A stretch of 64,000 nucleotides of DNA from Diphasiastrum complanatum (GCA_029204225.1 CM055095.1:43427184-43491183); one strand, 5' to 3'; counted from the stretch's first letter, positions 32,205 through 44,200 are shown. The notes: generated by a model not told the origin, from the sequence alone. Translations and numbers: made by a program.

Positions 32205-34185
32205 TGAATTCTATGCAAATTGCAAAAGAAGGAAGAGAGTACTCATGCTTTTGTTTTGAGGGTTAAAGCATTCAATGACGAGTTAGCATGTATTGATGAA
32301 AGCATTAAGGAGGTAAAACTTGTTCAAGTTATACTTGATGGCTTGTTGGATGATCTTGTTCAAAGTTTTGCTATTCAAAAGACTTTGCCAAGTGTTGTGG
32401 ATTTGCGAGAGATCTTGGTGAATGAGGAATATAGGCTTTAATCAAGAGGAGGTGGATCTACATCATCATCTCAATATGAAGCGGATGCTATGTCCATCAA
32501 AGGCAAGTTCAAGGGCAAAGGCAAAGGCAAGTGGTCTAAAGGGCAAGATCAAGGTGAGACTTTCTCTTTCGAAAAAAAGAAAGATACGTCTAAGTTGAAA
32601 TGCTTTTTTTGTGGAATCAAAGGGCATTTTGCAAATGAATGTTTGAAGAAGCAAAGAGATGAAGGTAGCAAGCAAATCAACTTTACTACTAATGATGAGG
32701 ATCTAGGTGGTGGTACTTCTCTTTTGATGTTTTCTTCAAGTCCAATATCAAGTGAAGGTGACAGAGATTCATGGTGGATTGATAGTGGAGCTAGTTCACA
32801 CATGACTAGTCACAAGGAGTTCTTTACTTTTGTGGTCACTTATGATGGAGCCAAGAAAGCAATTCACATGGCCAATGGTGGTGAGTGTGTGATTGAAGGT
32901 ATTGGTTCAATTCCTATTTGTCATTATATTAATAGGAAAGCAAGACTTGATGGTGTTCTTTACATTCCTTCACTTTCAAAGAATTTGTTGAGTGTTGGTC
33001 AAATGATAGAGAAAGGATACACAGTAAAGTTTGGTGGTGATGTTTGTTTTATTACAAAGGAAGAAATCTTGGTTGCTAGAGGCAATAGACAAGGTAGACT
33101 TTTCAAGCTTGATGCTTTTGTTATGGCTAAAAAAAAGATGAAATGGAAAAGGAGATTGGTCTCAACTTTCCAAAGCTACCTTTTAGCATCAATAAGACTG
33201 GTGGATTTTATGCAAAGTCTAACAAGCTTTCTTATGCCAGATCTAGGTCAAGATCTAAAATGCTTCTTGGAGATGTTCATCTTTTGTGCTAACTTGGCAA
33301 GTTATGAGGATAATGATGGTTCTTCAATGGTTCTTCGTGGCAAGTGCAAGTATGCCAAAGGTAAGAAAAGAGCTAACTTCATCAATGGAGGTGAAGGTTC
33401 TTCCTTGGAAAATATTGTTGCTAATGATTTCTTTGATCATATGGAAAAAGATGTTGCTAGGTGCATTCATGGAGGTGGTTCTTCTACATTCGTTTGTGAT
33501 GAGTCCAAAAAAGTCATTTTTGCAGCAAGTGGAGTCACATGTCTTCATAATGAGAGTAGATCAAATTGTTCTATCAAGAGACTTGGTGAGGGAGATAGTC
33601 ACAAGTCAACAAGAAGAGAAGTATGTGAAGAGTTCAAAGTAGGATGTACTTTGAATGATGTCATTGTGAATGATAGTGAGGAAGAATCATTATCAAATGA
33701 GTCATTACCTAAAACATTGAATAGAAGTTCTTGTTTGAAAAAAGTCAATCATCCTTATGTTGAAGGTACTAATCATTTTTTTCATGGCTTCTAATGTCTT
33801 TGAGGTTTCTACTTCTTATGAGGCAATCATTAAGAGGGAGCCTTATGAAGGAAAGAGCAATGGAAGATTGATTCTTGGGAAGATCCAAGGCATGGATCTC
33901 ACATCTCTTCAGCAACTCAAAGGATTCTATGATTGTGAATTGATCACTCATGATCAAGATGGCAAAAGGTTGGTTGGAGAAGACTACATGGAGCAAATCA
34001 AGAGGCAATTTCTTCAAGGCAAGGGATATATCATTCGTGAGCTTGTTGAGGTTTGTTATGGACTCAAGAGGGCTGGATTTATTAGGTTTGATACTCATCT
34101 TCACCTACTCTACTTCATGTTGGATGAAAAGTTTGGAATCTATCTTTTGATTTATGATGGTGACGTTGGTGACATTGTTTACTAA
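32205..34185 (+). pseudogene. rearranged Copia polyprotein (gag, protease, chimeric tail)
   Basis: The second copy of the 28.4-kb gag family starts mid-gag (HAFVLRVKAFNDELACIDES). After one stop it runs into a 434-codon frame (32490-33794) with a zinc knuckle (CFFCGIKGHFANEC) and the protease active site WWIDSGASSHMTSH. It ends the protease domain normally (LSKNLLSVGQM, RLFKLDAFVMA). Where the integrase HLGH block should follow, about 200 unrelated codons continue without a stop. A next frame (33757-34185) holds deleted RT pieces: HDQDGK, EDYMEQI, CYGLKRAG, IRFDTHL and YLLIYDGD. The catalytic YVDD and all of integrase are gone. Confidence 0.65.
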
Positions 34186-34339
34186 CCTTTGTGGAAATTC
34201 GAGATCAAGCATTGATGAGATCTTGTTGGATCTAGATCATATGTTTGAGAGGGACTATTTCCAGAGGTTCATGTCTAAAGATATTCATATCTTTGATATC
34301 TTTGATGATCAAGAGAAAGCTAAGCAAGTGGAAGCGACT

Positions 34340-34530
34340 CCTTATTGACATAAAGAAATGTATCTCTAAGTTTAAAATTCACTTTGGTCTCCAAATTGCC
34401 AAATTAGACAACTTAGCTAGTTGAATTAGACCTCCCTTACAATCTTGAACTTGACAAAGATATCATACACCTCATCCTTGCTCTTTAGTAGATACACCCA
34501 ACAAATATACTAAAATCATCAATAAAATAC
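34340..34530 (-). pseudogene. older Copia element, integrase segment left of the nested insertion
   Basis: On the minus strand it reads IDDFSIFVGCIY then KSKDEVYDIFVKFK, the Copia integrase core (FIDDFSR..WVY.LK.K.E.F..F..F). It continues exactly from the integrase at 39226-39487 once the 34531-39225 element is removed: GGAKVY at one side, FIDDFS at the other. Confidence 0.7.
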
Positions 34531-35395
34531 TGAAGAAACAAAGTGTTTCTATCACCAAAGCTCTGGTAGCTCTCGACTCCCAACCTGACAAATATCTCGA
34601 AGACCTTGAAAACGAAGACCTTGAAGACGAAATGTTCACGAACAACATGAACAACAGGAGAAGGTCGAATGACATGAAACGAAAATGTTTGAGACACCTG
34701 AAGGTCGAATACTTTCGACATCTCAACTCGAAAGGACCCAGAAGATCAAAGCAGTACCGTAAAGTACAAATCCCTGCTATGATATGATGACATCCGCAGA
34801 AGAGTATTAGGACGTGTCTAATCCGTCGCTCTTGTAATATGTGATTAGTCGTAGATTGTTTAATCTATCTAATCAAGATATTACTTTGAATATATGCAAT
34901 TGCTAGATGCATCAAAATATACACACACATATAGACAAAAAAAATATAGAATAGAGAAGTCCGCCAGTGAGTGAGATAATTGTAAGTAGGATCCACAGAG
35001 ATCCAAGTAGTCCGCTAGTAAGCGAGACATTGTTCGTGGGAGAACATCGCTTCTCTCATGCCAATGCACTATGGGGATCTGTCACACAGTGGTTAAAACC
35101 AAGAGAATCAATAGATGATGTTGTAGCCGTTATGCACATATCATTCTAAATTGTCTGATCTCGATTGAATTATTGTCTACTTATTGTTCCTGTGTCTCAT
35201 TCGCTTTGTTTTATCTATTCCGCACATAGGTTCAATCTTGTTGAATGCTGAATTAACTTAATGTAGGTCAGTAGTGTGTGTCTACATTCTAGAGGATTGT
35301 AGGAATGATATAGCAGGCAGTGACCAACAATCATATCCGAACTCCATCCGAATTCATTTGTAATTCGTTCGTTTTGGCTTCTTTGTTTCGCTTCA
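34531..35395 (+). mobile_element. 5' LTR of nested Copia element
   Basis: Begins TGAAGAAACAAAG and ends CGCTTCA. It aligns end to end with 38359-39225. In a 175-base stretch I count about 17 differences, mostly C/T and G/A at CG sites. The flank before it is AATAC. Confidence 0.9.
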
Positions 35396-35396
35396 G

Positions 35397-35408
35397 TGGT
35401 ATCAGAGC
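35397..35408 (+). promoter_or_regulatory. Copia primer binding site
   Basis: TGGTATCAGAGC, one base after the LTR end, complementary to the 3' end of plant initiator-methionine tRNA. Confidence 0.9.
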
Positions 35409-35525
35409 GTCACCATGACAGGCTCATATCCGAGACCTGATATAACTCAAGAGCTATCAGATCCAAGAGACAAGCATTTAGAACAAGAAACAAGAAAGAA
35501 CAGCTGAAGAACACAATCTACAACA

Positions 35526-35930
35526 ATGGCTTCAATAAGTAGTATACAATCAACGATCTATACAATCCCCGACTCAACTGGGTCGAACTTCCTAGCATGG
35601 AAGATAAAGACCTCTCTCATATTGAAGGGAGAAGGGCTATGGCCCTGGGTAGACAACACCGAGAAGATTCCTACAAGTATAGGCAAAGAGCTACGTGAAT
35701 GGAGAGTGAAGAACGACAAGGCAGTAGCCATGTTGTCATCATCCATCAAGGATAGCTTGACGCTTGACCTCACGACACTCTCTAATGCAAGAGAGATGTG
35801 GGGTACATTGCTTACCAGATTTCAGACGAAATCATGCAGCCACATCATGTTTCTTGAAGATCAGCTGACAAATTTGCGATGGGATGGCAGAGACCATGCA
35901 TTCGACAAGTTCACAGAATATGTGAACTAG
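35526..35930 (+). pseudogene. nested Copia element: gag N-terminal part
   Basis: ATG at 35526 opens MASISSIQSTIYTIP, then FLAWKIKTSLILKGEGLWPW, DKAVAMLSSSIKDSL, AREMWGTLLTRFQTK and LEDQLTNLRWD, a Copia gag of 134 codons ending in TAG. The gag C-terminus with its zinc knuckle, the whole protease and the integrase N-terminus are absent, because the next bases are already integrase core. The element therefore could not make its own protease. Confidence 0.8.
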
Positions 35931-38348
35931 GCAGAGAGATGCACATGAAATAAGGTGAAGCAGATCCGAATAGATTGGGGTGGAGAATACATCTCAAACC
36001 GATTTACTGATTTCTACAATGACCGATGAATCATTCATAGAAGGACAACATCCTATACAATGCAGCACAATGGTATTGCAGAAAGAAAGAAAAAGACTCT
36101 CATGGAAGCCGCTAGGTGCATGATGGCCGATTCAAAGGCTCCAAGAGTGATGTGGGCTGAAATAGTAGCTACAGCTGCCTTAATTCAGAACAAGACATGA
36201 AAATCTGGTGTTCCTCACACAACACCACAAAAACTATGGTGGGGTAGAAAACCCAATCTGACTCATATTTGAATCTTTGGTTGTGCAGCATATGCACATG
36301 TTCCTGACAAGCTTCAAAAGAAGCTTGATGAGAAAGCAGAACAAGGATATCTTGTAGGATATGACAATCATTCATCATACTACAAAATCTATATGCCAAA
36401 GACAAACATAGTGAAGACAGTCAGAGACGTCAAGTTCAATGAGACAAGAACAATGGCCAACAATGATCCTGTCAATTATGAAGTTCTTGGAAGACAATAT
36501 TATGATCTACCAACCGCGATAGAGGGAGCATGGGACGAACACTTAGACAAAGATGTTCAAGTCGCACCTCAATCAAGCAACGAATTAGACGAAGAAAGAC
36601 TCGCAAGCCTGCCTACTGCTACTACACCTATAAACTGAAATGGTTCTGGACCTAGCATAACAGATAAAGGCAAGAGCATTGCAGTACCAGAAGGATCTCC
36701 CAGAAGATCAACAAGAGCGAAGAGCGCCAACAAGATTTGTGCCAGATAGCTCAACTTCTACATCTGAAGAGTTTTGTGGATTTGGTGGAGAACCACAAAC
36801 ATTTGAAGAAGCAATTGATTGTCCAGAGAAGGATCTAAGCCATGAATGAAAAAATCGAATCCATGAAAAAGAATGAGGTCTGGACACTGCAACCAATGCC
36901 TAAGAAATGAAAAACAGTGCAATGCAAATGAGTTTACAAACTCAAGTATGAACCGAATGGAGATGTTTCGAGATACAAGGCCAGACGTAGCGAAGGTTTT
37001 TTCTCAGAAGTACGACATCACCTACACTGAGACCTTTTCTCCAGTGGTGAAACATGCTTCCTTACGCCTACTATTTGTATATGCAGCTGCATACGACCTC
37101 AAGATTCACATTGTTGATTAGAAGACAACATTCCTACATGGCAAATTAGACAAAGAAGTCTACATAGATCAACCTCCAAGTTATACCTCCGAATCACTTC
37201 CTACATATGCATGCCGAATGCACAGGAGTATCTATGGTCTGAAGAAACCAGCACGACAATGGTATAAGCAGAAATATTAAGCCCTAAAATCCTTAGGATT
37301 TGAGCCATTGATAGCCGATTCCAATGTTTATGTGAGAATCACAGATGGGAAGATCATCATTGTTGATGTGTATGTGGATGACACCCTAATACTATGCAGA
37401 AGCGAAGGCCTGATTGTAGGAGTGAAGAATGAGATCTCAAAACATTTTGAGATTACAGACCTAGGAGAAGCCAGATGTTATCTTGGCTTACAGAGTGACA
37501 AAGACTATGACGAAGGGAAATTGTACCTTCATCAGTCCAAATATACCCAAAAAATGCTAGAAGATTTTGGGATGATGAATTACAAAGGAGCAGATACTCC
37601 AATGCTTGGAGGAACAATCCTGACGAATGAAAATTGTTCGAAGACTGAAGAGGAAAGAGAATTGATGCAACATACACCATACAGGAAGCTAATCGGATCA
37701 CTAATGTATCTTGCAAATTACACATGCCCTAACATTGCTTATGCCGTGTTCAAGATGAGTCAATTCAGTACGAATCCAGGCTCGACTCATTGGAAGATCG
37801 TGAAGCAAATCTTGCAGTTCCTTCAACTAATGAAGGATTTTGAATTGTGTTATTCTCATGATGTAGGATTCCAGATGCTTTCATACAGTGATGCTAGCTG
37901 AGCATCTCTCAAGGATGATTGCAAAAGTGTCTCAGGAGGATGTACCATCGCATCAAGAGCAACAATTCTCTGGGTCAGCAAAAAGTAAACCACCGTATCT
38001 CAGTCATCCTATGAAGCAAAATACGTAGCAGCAACGAAGATGGCCAATGAAATCACTTGGCTCAAATAGTTCCTTGACGAACTAAGTGAAACGAGGAATG
38101 AGCCTCTGATTTTGTAGATGGACAATACATCCACAATACACCTAATGAACGTTCCTGTGTTTCACTCAAGGACGTAACACATTGCAATCAAGTACCACTT
38201 GATAAGGGATCTGATAAAAAAGAAGAAGCTGCAGACTACTTTCATTGGAACGAAGAAGATGGTTGCTGACATCTTCACAAAGGCCTTAGACAAAGGTTTG
38301 TTCGAGAAACAGAGGAGCAGCCTTGGAGTCATAAAGCTACCACGCTTT
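35931..38348 (+). pseudogene. nested Copia element: integrase, RT and RNase H
   Basis: Integrase: RIDWGGEYISNRFTDFY, HNGIAERKKKTLMEAARCM and KLWWGRKP, then the EQGYLVGYDNHSSYYKIY domain. RT: KYDITYTETFSPVVKHASLR, FLHGKLDKEVYIDQPP, YGLKKPARQWY and VDVYVDDTLIL (YVDD intact), then ITDLGEARCYLGLQ. RNase H: SYSDAS, TVSQSSYEAKYVAA, MDNTSTIHL, KYHLIRDLI and ADIFTKALDKGLF. At least a dozen stops and shifts interrupt it. The last frame (38199-38615) crosses the PPT into the 3' LTR. Confidence 0.85.
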
Positions 38349-38357
38349 GAGAGGGAG
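38349..38357 (+). promoter_or_regulatory. polypurine tract of nested Copia element
   Basis: GAGAGGGAG immediately before the C that precedes the TG of the 3' LTR, the plus-strand primer position. Confidence 0.8.
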
Positions 38358-38358
38358 C

Positions 38359-39225
38359 TGAAGAAACAAAGTGTTTCTATCACCAAAGCTCTGCTATCTC
38401 TCGATTTCCAACCTGACGAATATCTCGAAGACCTCAAAAACAAAGACCTCGAAGATGAAATGTTCGCGAACAACACGAACAATAGGAGAAGGTCGAACAA
38501 CATGAAACGAAAATGTTCGAGACACCCGAAGGTCGAATACTTTCGACATCTCAACTCGAAAGGATCGAGAAGATCAAAGAAGTACCGTAAAGTAAAAATC
38601 CCTGATATGATATGATGACGTCAGCAGAAGAGCTGTAGGATGTGCCTAATCCGCTGTTCTTGTAATCTATGATTAGTCTTAGATTGTTTAATCTATCTAA
38701 TCAAGATATTACTCTGAATATATGCAATTGCTAGATACATCAAAATATACACAGACACAGCTAGACAAAAAAAATACAGAACATAGAAGTCCGCCCGTGA
38801 GTGAGATAATTGTAAGCAGGATCAACAGAGATCCAAGTAGTCCGCTAGTAAGCGAGACATTGTTCGTGGGAGAACATGGCTTCTCTCATGCCAATGCGCT
38901 GTGTGGGTCTATCACACAGTGCTTAAAACCAAGAGGATCAATAGATGATGTTGTAGCCGTTATGCACATATCATTCTAAATTGTCTGGTCTCGATTGAAT
39001 TATTGTCTGCTTATTGTTCGTGTATCTCATTCGCTTTGTTTTATCTATTCCGCACATAGGTTCAATCTTGTTGAATGATGAATTAACTTAACGTAGGTTA
39101 GCAGTGTTTATCTACATTCTGGAGGATTGTAAAAATGATATAGCAGGCTGTGACCAGCAATCATATCCAAACTCCATCCAAATTCATTTGCGATTTGTTC
39201 GTTTTCGCTTCTTCGGTTCGCTTCA
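38359..39225 (+). mobile_element. 3' LTR of nested Copia element
   Basis: TGAAGAAACAAAG...TTCGCTTCA, the partner of 34531-35395 (867 versus 865 bp). It is followed by CATAC against AATAC before the 5' LTR, a 5-bp target duplication with one change. Confidence 0.9.
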
Positions 39226-39487
39226 CATACACCTTAGCACCACCATTGCTAATTGTAGTAACCACAAGTTGGAAAGGCCTAGTAGATCTAGATATATATC
39301 TCTTATAAGGCAATCTATGTGACTTTGATAAAGCACATTGCTCACAAACATAATTCATGCTAGTTAGAGATTTTGGAAGACCAAACACAACTTGTCTCTT
39401 TGCCATCACCTCCAATGACCTGAAGTTGAGATGCCCCAATCTCTTGTGCCATATCTCTTGCATTGACAATTGCTCCTTTGCCATCAT
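39226..39487 (-). pseudogene. older Copia element, integrase zinc-finger segment
   Basis: Minus strand: IWHKRLGHLNFRSLEVMAKR then CEQCALSKSHRLP, the HHCC domain at the integrase N-terminus, followed by SNGGAKVY where the nested element cut in. The upstream protease end is missing because of the 39.5-40.87 kb insertion. Confidence 0.8.
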
Positions 39488-39810
39488 TAGGGGATATTAG
39501 AACTCAAAATGGACCCTTTATCAAGATGTTTTTCTTGACTTCGCACGCTTTCAACGCTAATGTGTCCCAATTAATGGTGTCCATCTGTGACGAACTGTGA
39601 CAGTGGTTGACGGACGGAAATTGTTTTTGCCTTGCTCGGCCAAATTTTTGTGATTTTCAAAAATCCCGCCTGGCAGAACAAACGATTGTGATTGGACCAC
39701 AATTACTGCCCGAATAATCTTTTGCTGCATTCCTTTGTACACTCGAGGTTGATTTGACGTCAATAGTCGTAAACTATAGTTAACTAATTGTTGTAGTTTA
39801 GGAACTTATC

Positions 39811-39950
39811 GTCATTCTTAGGTATACCTCTCATTCTCTTCGTTCTCTCTGTCATAGCTTCCATAGACATATTTTGGATTGTCATTCATAGGTATACCTC
39901 TCATTCTCTTCATTCTCTCTGTTCTCAACTTGCGTAGACATATTTTGGAC
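39811..39950. repeat. tandem duplication, 2 x 70 bp
   Basis: GTCATTCTTAGGTATACCTC (39811) and GTCATTCATAGGTATACCTC (39881) each open a 70-bp unit that ends TAGACATATTTTGGA. Confidence 0.75.
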
Positions 39951-40500
39951 TAATGGCTACACATAATCGGAGACCAAGAGGAACCATTAGAGCCGATTCC
40001 TCTACCAGATTTTTCAAGTGAGGAATGGATTTTTCCATATTCAACAATCTCATAAAGTTTTCGATCTAGACTTTATATGGGTATTCAGAGTATATTAAAA
40101 TGTAGCACTGGTTCAAAGAATAATAGATTAAGGTGGTATCTCTCTTTTTCTTATTTTGTTGATTTTTTCCAAATGCAATGTTCAGCGAACGAAAACAATG
40201 TTTATTTGTAAGGACTTGAGTGACGAAATAATCGCCGAGTTGTTGGATGATGGTTGGGATACGAAACAAAATCAACAACTTGAGTGTAGAGAGTATGTAA
40301 CTCATCAATGGCATTTGGATATCACATCAAAAAACAAATGCTCACTTTGTTGTTGTATTATAGAAGATGGAGAAAATTCAAAAATGAGTGGAAGCCACTT
40401 GATCAAGATTTTGCAATAAACCATGGAGGGGTAAGAAGAGATAAATATAAATGTCTCAATCTATCATTCGGAAAAAAAAGTATTGATTTGCACATTAAAA
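39951..40500 (+). pseudogene. second partial copy of the 17.8-19.2 kb unknown gene
   Basis: In plus-strand frames it reads IPLPDFSSEEWIFPYSTIS then SFRSRLYMGIQSILKCST, against IPLPSFESDEWIAPDATVS and SFHCKIYNDVKNSLKMST in the minus-strand gene. Next comes TMFICKDLSDEIIAELLDDG, against TMFVCKNLSNSLLSELMDEG. Then IKKQMLTLLLYYRRW and WKPLDQDF, against IEKQMLSLCFHYQR and WVPLDQD. Between blocks one and two both copies have non-coding bases ending in a splice-acceptor-like TTTTCAAG or TGTTCAG, so the intron position is shared. It lies inside the interrupted protease of the older Copia element. Confidence 0.6.
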
Positions 40501-40509
40501 AATGAAAGC

Positions 40510-40870
40510 CGAGGTGGAGAAGAGAGTTGTCCAGACTGTTCAATAGATTTTGGAGAAGATTTGAGAGGAGATTTGTGAGATTTAGAAACTGATTTAGGAG
40601 ATTTGAAATGAGATTTGGAAGGAATTCTAGAAATTGATTTGGGAGGAAAATTTGATACTGATTTGGAAGGAGAATTGGAACGAAAATTGGAAGGAGATTT
40701 TGATGTTGATTTTTGAAAAGATTTGGAAGGAAATTTCTGTATCTTGGGGGGAGATATGAGAGGAGATTTTAGTGTTTTGGGGGGAGATATGGAAGGAGAT
40801 TTATGTGTCTTGGGATGAGATCTAGAAACTGATTTCTGTGAAGAGGATTTGGAAGAAGAAGACGAAGAAA
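40510..40870 (-). repeat. 12-bp-period minisatellite encoding a Ser/Lys/Pro-rich run
   Basis: Variants of GATTTGGAAGGA repeat about 25 to 30 times. On the minus strand they stay in frame with the Copia gag-protease ORF (40464-41072) right after WWIDSGAS, giving KSPSISPPKTLKSP-type sequence. On the plus strand they read as an acidic DLEGD-type run with stops. Confidence 0.65.
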
Positions 40871-41289
40871 AAGAGCTTGCTCCACTATCAATCCACCAAG
40901 GATCAATATCTTCATCATTAGCAATCAAACATGAAGACATCACAAGAGCATGATCATTTGAGTTTTGATCATCAACACCATCTTTATCTAGAGTTAGATT
41001 TGTTTTGCAGTTTCTCACCTTGATCTCTTTTCTTCTTGAAGCACTCACTATCAAAATGTCCTTTGACTCCACAATATAAGCATTTTAGCTTAGATCTATC
41101 TTTCTTTTTGCCAACAAAAGTAGAAGGCTCATCTTGATCTTGCCCTTTAGACCACTTGTCTTTGCCCTTGCCCTTAAAATTGCCTCTTGCAAACATAGCC
41201 TCCTCCTCTGCAACTTGAGAGTTCAGACATTCTATGAGTAAATGAAAAGCAAGTTTTGCAAGTTTTCTTTCACACAATCTATTACTCAT
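40860..41289 (-). pseudogene. older Copia element, gag end and start of protease
   Basis: Minus strand: a basic KGKGKDKWSKGQDQD linker, zinc knuckle CLYCGVKGHFDSEC, then, after a frameshift near 41000, EDIDPWWIDSGAS, the retropepsin active site. Linker and knuckle closely resemble the 32.5-kb element (KGKGKGKWSKGQDQG, CFFCGIKGHFANEC), so both belong to one Copia family. The protease is cut one or two residues after DSGAS. Confidence 0.75.
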
Positions 41290-44200
41290 AGCTAGCTAAA
41301 CAGAATCTGCCACACAGGTTCTATTATTGACTAGACTGCCTCTGCCATGTAAAACTACACATAGAATTTAACCAATGGATTTGTGTCACCCAAGAAACTA
41401 TTCTACTGACTTAAATGTGCTATAACGATTGAGATATACAATGGAAAATGGGCATGTAGATAACTTCTGAAGTGTAAGGTTGGATTTTTCGAATAGGGTA
41501 AATGCGCTCAAAATTGAAAATGCAATTTTTAATTTGTTTTCTTCGTGCATGTGATATCAATTTCAAGCACAAATAGGGTGGTATTTGAAGCTTTCAAATA
41601 GGCAAATAGACTAAGCGATATTGCAAACTTTAAAAGATTAATATATTATTTGTGTATTCAATATTAAATGTAGGTGCAGATAGATTATTTGAAAGTATTA
41701 AAGAAGACAAATGCATTTGAAATAAAATTGCCAAAAAAGAAAAACAAGAATATTATGCTCTACTAGACATGCATACATTCAATGTCAAATGTGCAAACAC
41801 CAGAGCACGTGTCAATTTAAACTCAACGTATGTGCACAAAATTGATGTCTTTTTTTTTTTCAATGGAAAACTAAGCAAACTAAAAAAGAAAAGAATTAAA
41901 TTTCTCTGTAGAACTCAATGTAATGTGTAATTTCAATGGATTGAACAAATTTATTAGAAGTATTTGATTTCAAATCACTCCAAATAACAAAATTAAGAAA
42001 AAGACAAACTACTTTTCTATTATGAAACAAATAGAACCAGAAGCACTGTCAATAATCTATATCTATAGTTATTTAGAGCAACCAAAAAATATCCACAATA
42101 CCTCTCAACAAATAGGATAGAAATATGTTTTGATACCAAAAATGTCATATTCCTTTGTATCTACCATCATCGTCACCAAACAAGAATTATGAAATAGCAG
42201 AATAAAAACAAAAGAAGTTTGAAATACTACTTGAAGACCATGTATCTAAATATTATGCTCCAAAATTACAACACGTTAGAGATGATAATGCAATAAAAAT
42301 AGAGACATAGGTAGAAATGCTCACGTTGATTCCCACATTGAAAAATCATGTTGGCTCTCATTTACAAGAGGAAGAGAAGAGATAGAACTCCAAGTTCACT
42401 GAATTGCATTTGATCCAAAAGATCTTGAAAATTGATGTCTATTGTCTATCTATTGGCAAGGTTAATGTCTTAATTAAACTTTTTCATTTGTAAGTCCAAT
42501 AGGGCCATTGTTAAATCTAATTTAAGCTTTTTTTGGGCTTGTTATCCTTCTTTAGGGGTAACTGCCTTCATTTTTTAAGGCTAATAATTCCTATTGGGCC
42601 CAACAAAGCTTACAATGGATATTATTATTCTTTTTTGAGCACCTATGTTTAAAGAATGCATGACAAGTCTACAAAAATAATCTAACAGTTAAAACAAAAA
42701 ACTATCAAATTTGTATTGACAGATGATATTGATTCGACCCAATAATGACAATGTTGACCTTCTACATCAACCTCCATGATATTGACCCTTGTTCACCATT
42801 TTGACCTCATGACTACTTTTTGATTAGATGTTGATAGCGACTGATTCTGTGATTAGTTAGCATCTATTACAAGATTGATTAGACAATAAACATCTTGTAA
42901 TTAAAAGATTTCAATAAACTATCTTGTAACTACATTTGTATAAAGATAGATGATGAGACACACATTATCTAGAATTTTCCTGACATTTGTTTTTGTATGC
43001 ACCTTGTCGATTCTAGTTATTATGGGTGTTGTATCTAGCTCAAGAAAATGCTTTGATGATTTGCAACAACCATAGCCCTGCATGTATTTAATGCTTTCAA
43101 GTTTTTGAGTTGTGTTTGTAAATTGCTCTAGCATTCTCACATTTTTTGCTTCCACACTCTACATGATTTTGATTGTATATATCTTAAATCAAAATTCATG
43201 ATTGGTTGAAAGTTTGATGATATTAAAAATTGGAATTTTCTAGTCCTATTTTTGATAGAATCAAATTGAAGCTACAATTTTAGTGGTATAGACTATCTGA
43301 TTTGAACTCTTTGTCGATTCACTGAAAAACTAGGGAACACCTTTAGTTTATGACAACATCATCAATGGTGCCTCTTGATATTTGATTATGAGTCGCCATG
43401 TCTATGCAATAGGTCTAAACAAAGCAAGTACCAAAAGAATGAAAAGAATATGTTTAAATGGCTAGATATCCTAAACCATAAAGATTAGTTTAACTATAAT
43501 TTATAGAAAAGACCAAGAGTTTGCATATGTAAGCAATGAAAATGCATACTTGCAATAACTATGATTCAATCAAAATGTTTTCTGCTGTCTGATGAAATTT
43601 CTAAAATAACAAATTGATAGTTGAGAAAGATAAAAGTTTCCGTTCGTCAATCACAATGACAATTTTTTACAAATAGATGAAGCTTATAGGCCCTTTTGGA
43701 CATCAAAAGTGTGCGAGTTAAAACTAGTATTTTTAGAAAGGGCCCATTTTGGGCTCTAATATCCCCTAATGTCTAAGTGATAGGCCACACATATTTCGAA
43801 GGGTTTTCCCTTGGATTAACTATTCCTACACCTTGCTTTGTAAAGGCTAATACTATGTGTTTTGAAGTGCATACTACCTATTGGATCATATGGTTTTATT
43901 TATTTATAATTTCCACATGACGTCTGTGTTTCATGTTTACCTTTCTAGAATCTTGTTTTCAAAAATATAAACATTTCTAATTCACAACCTTTTTGTGTCG
44001 TTAAGAAGAGAAGTTTTTAGATTTTGGAATGTAAATATAAAGTACTTGTTAAGTTTGTGCTACAATCTACAAGTTAAAAAATCTTTTGCCTTCTTTGATA
44101 GGAAAATAATTCTTTGATATGCATTTTGAATTCGTCAACATCATTGTGATTAGAAGAGCTCTTTTTAAAAATATATCTCGAGGCAAAACCTAGACCAAAA

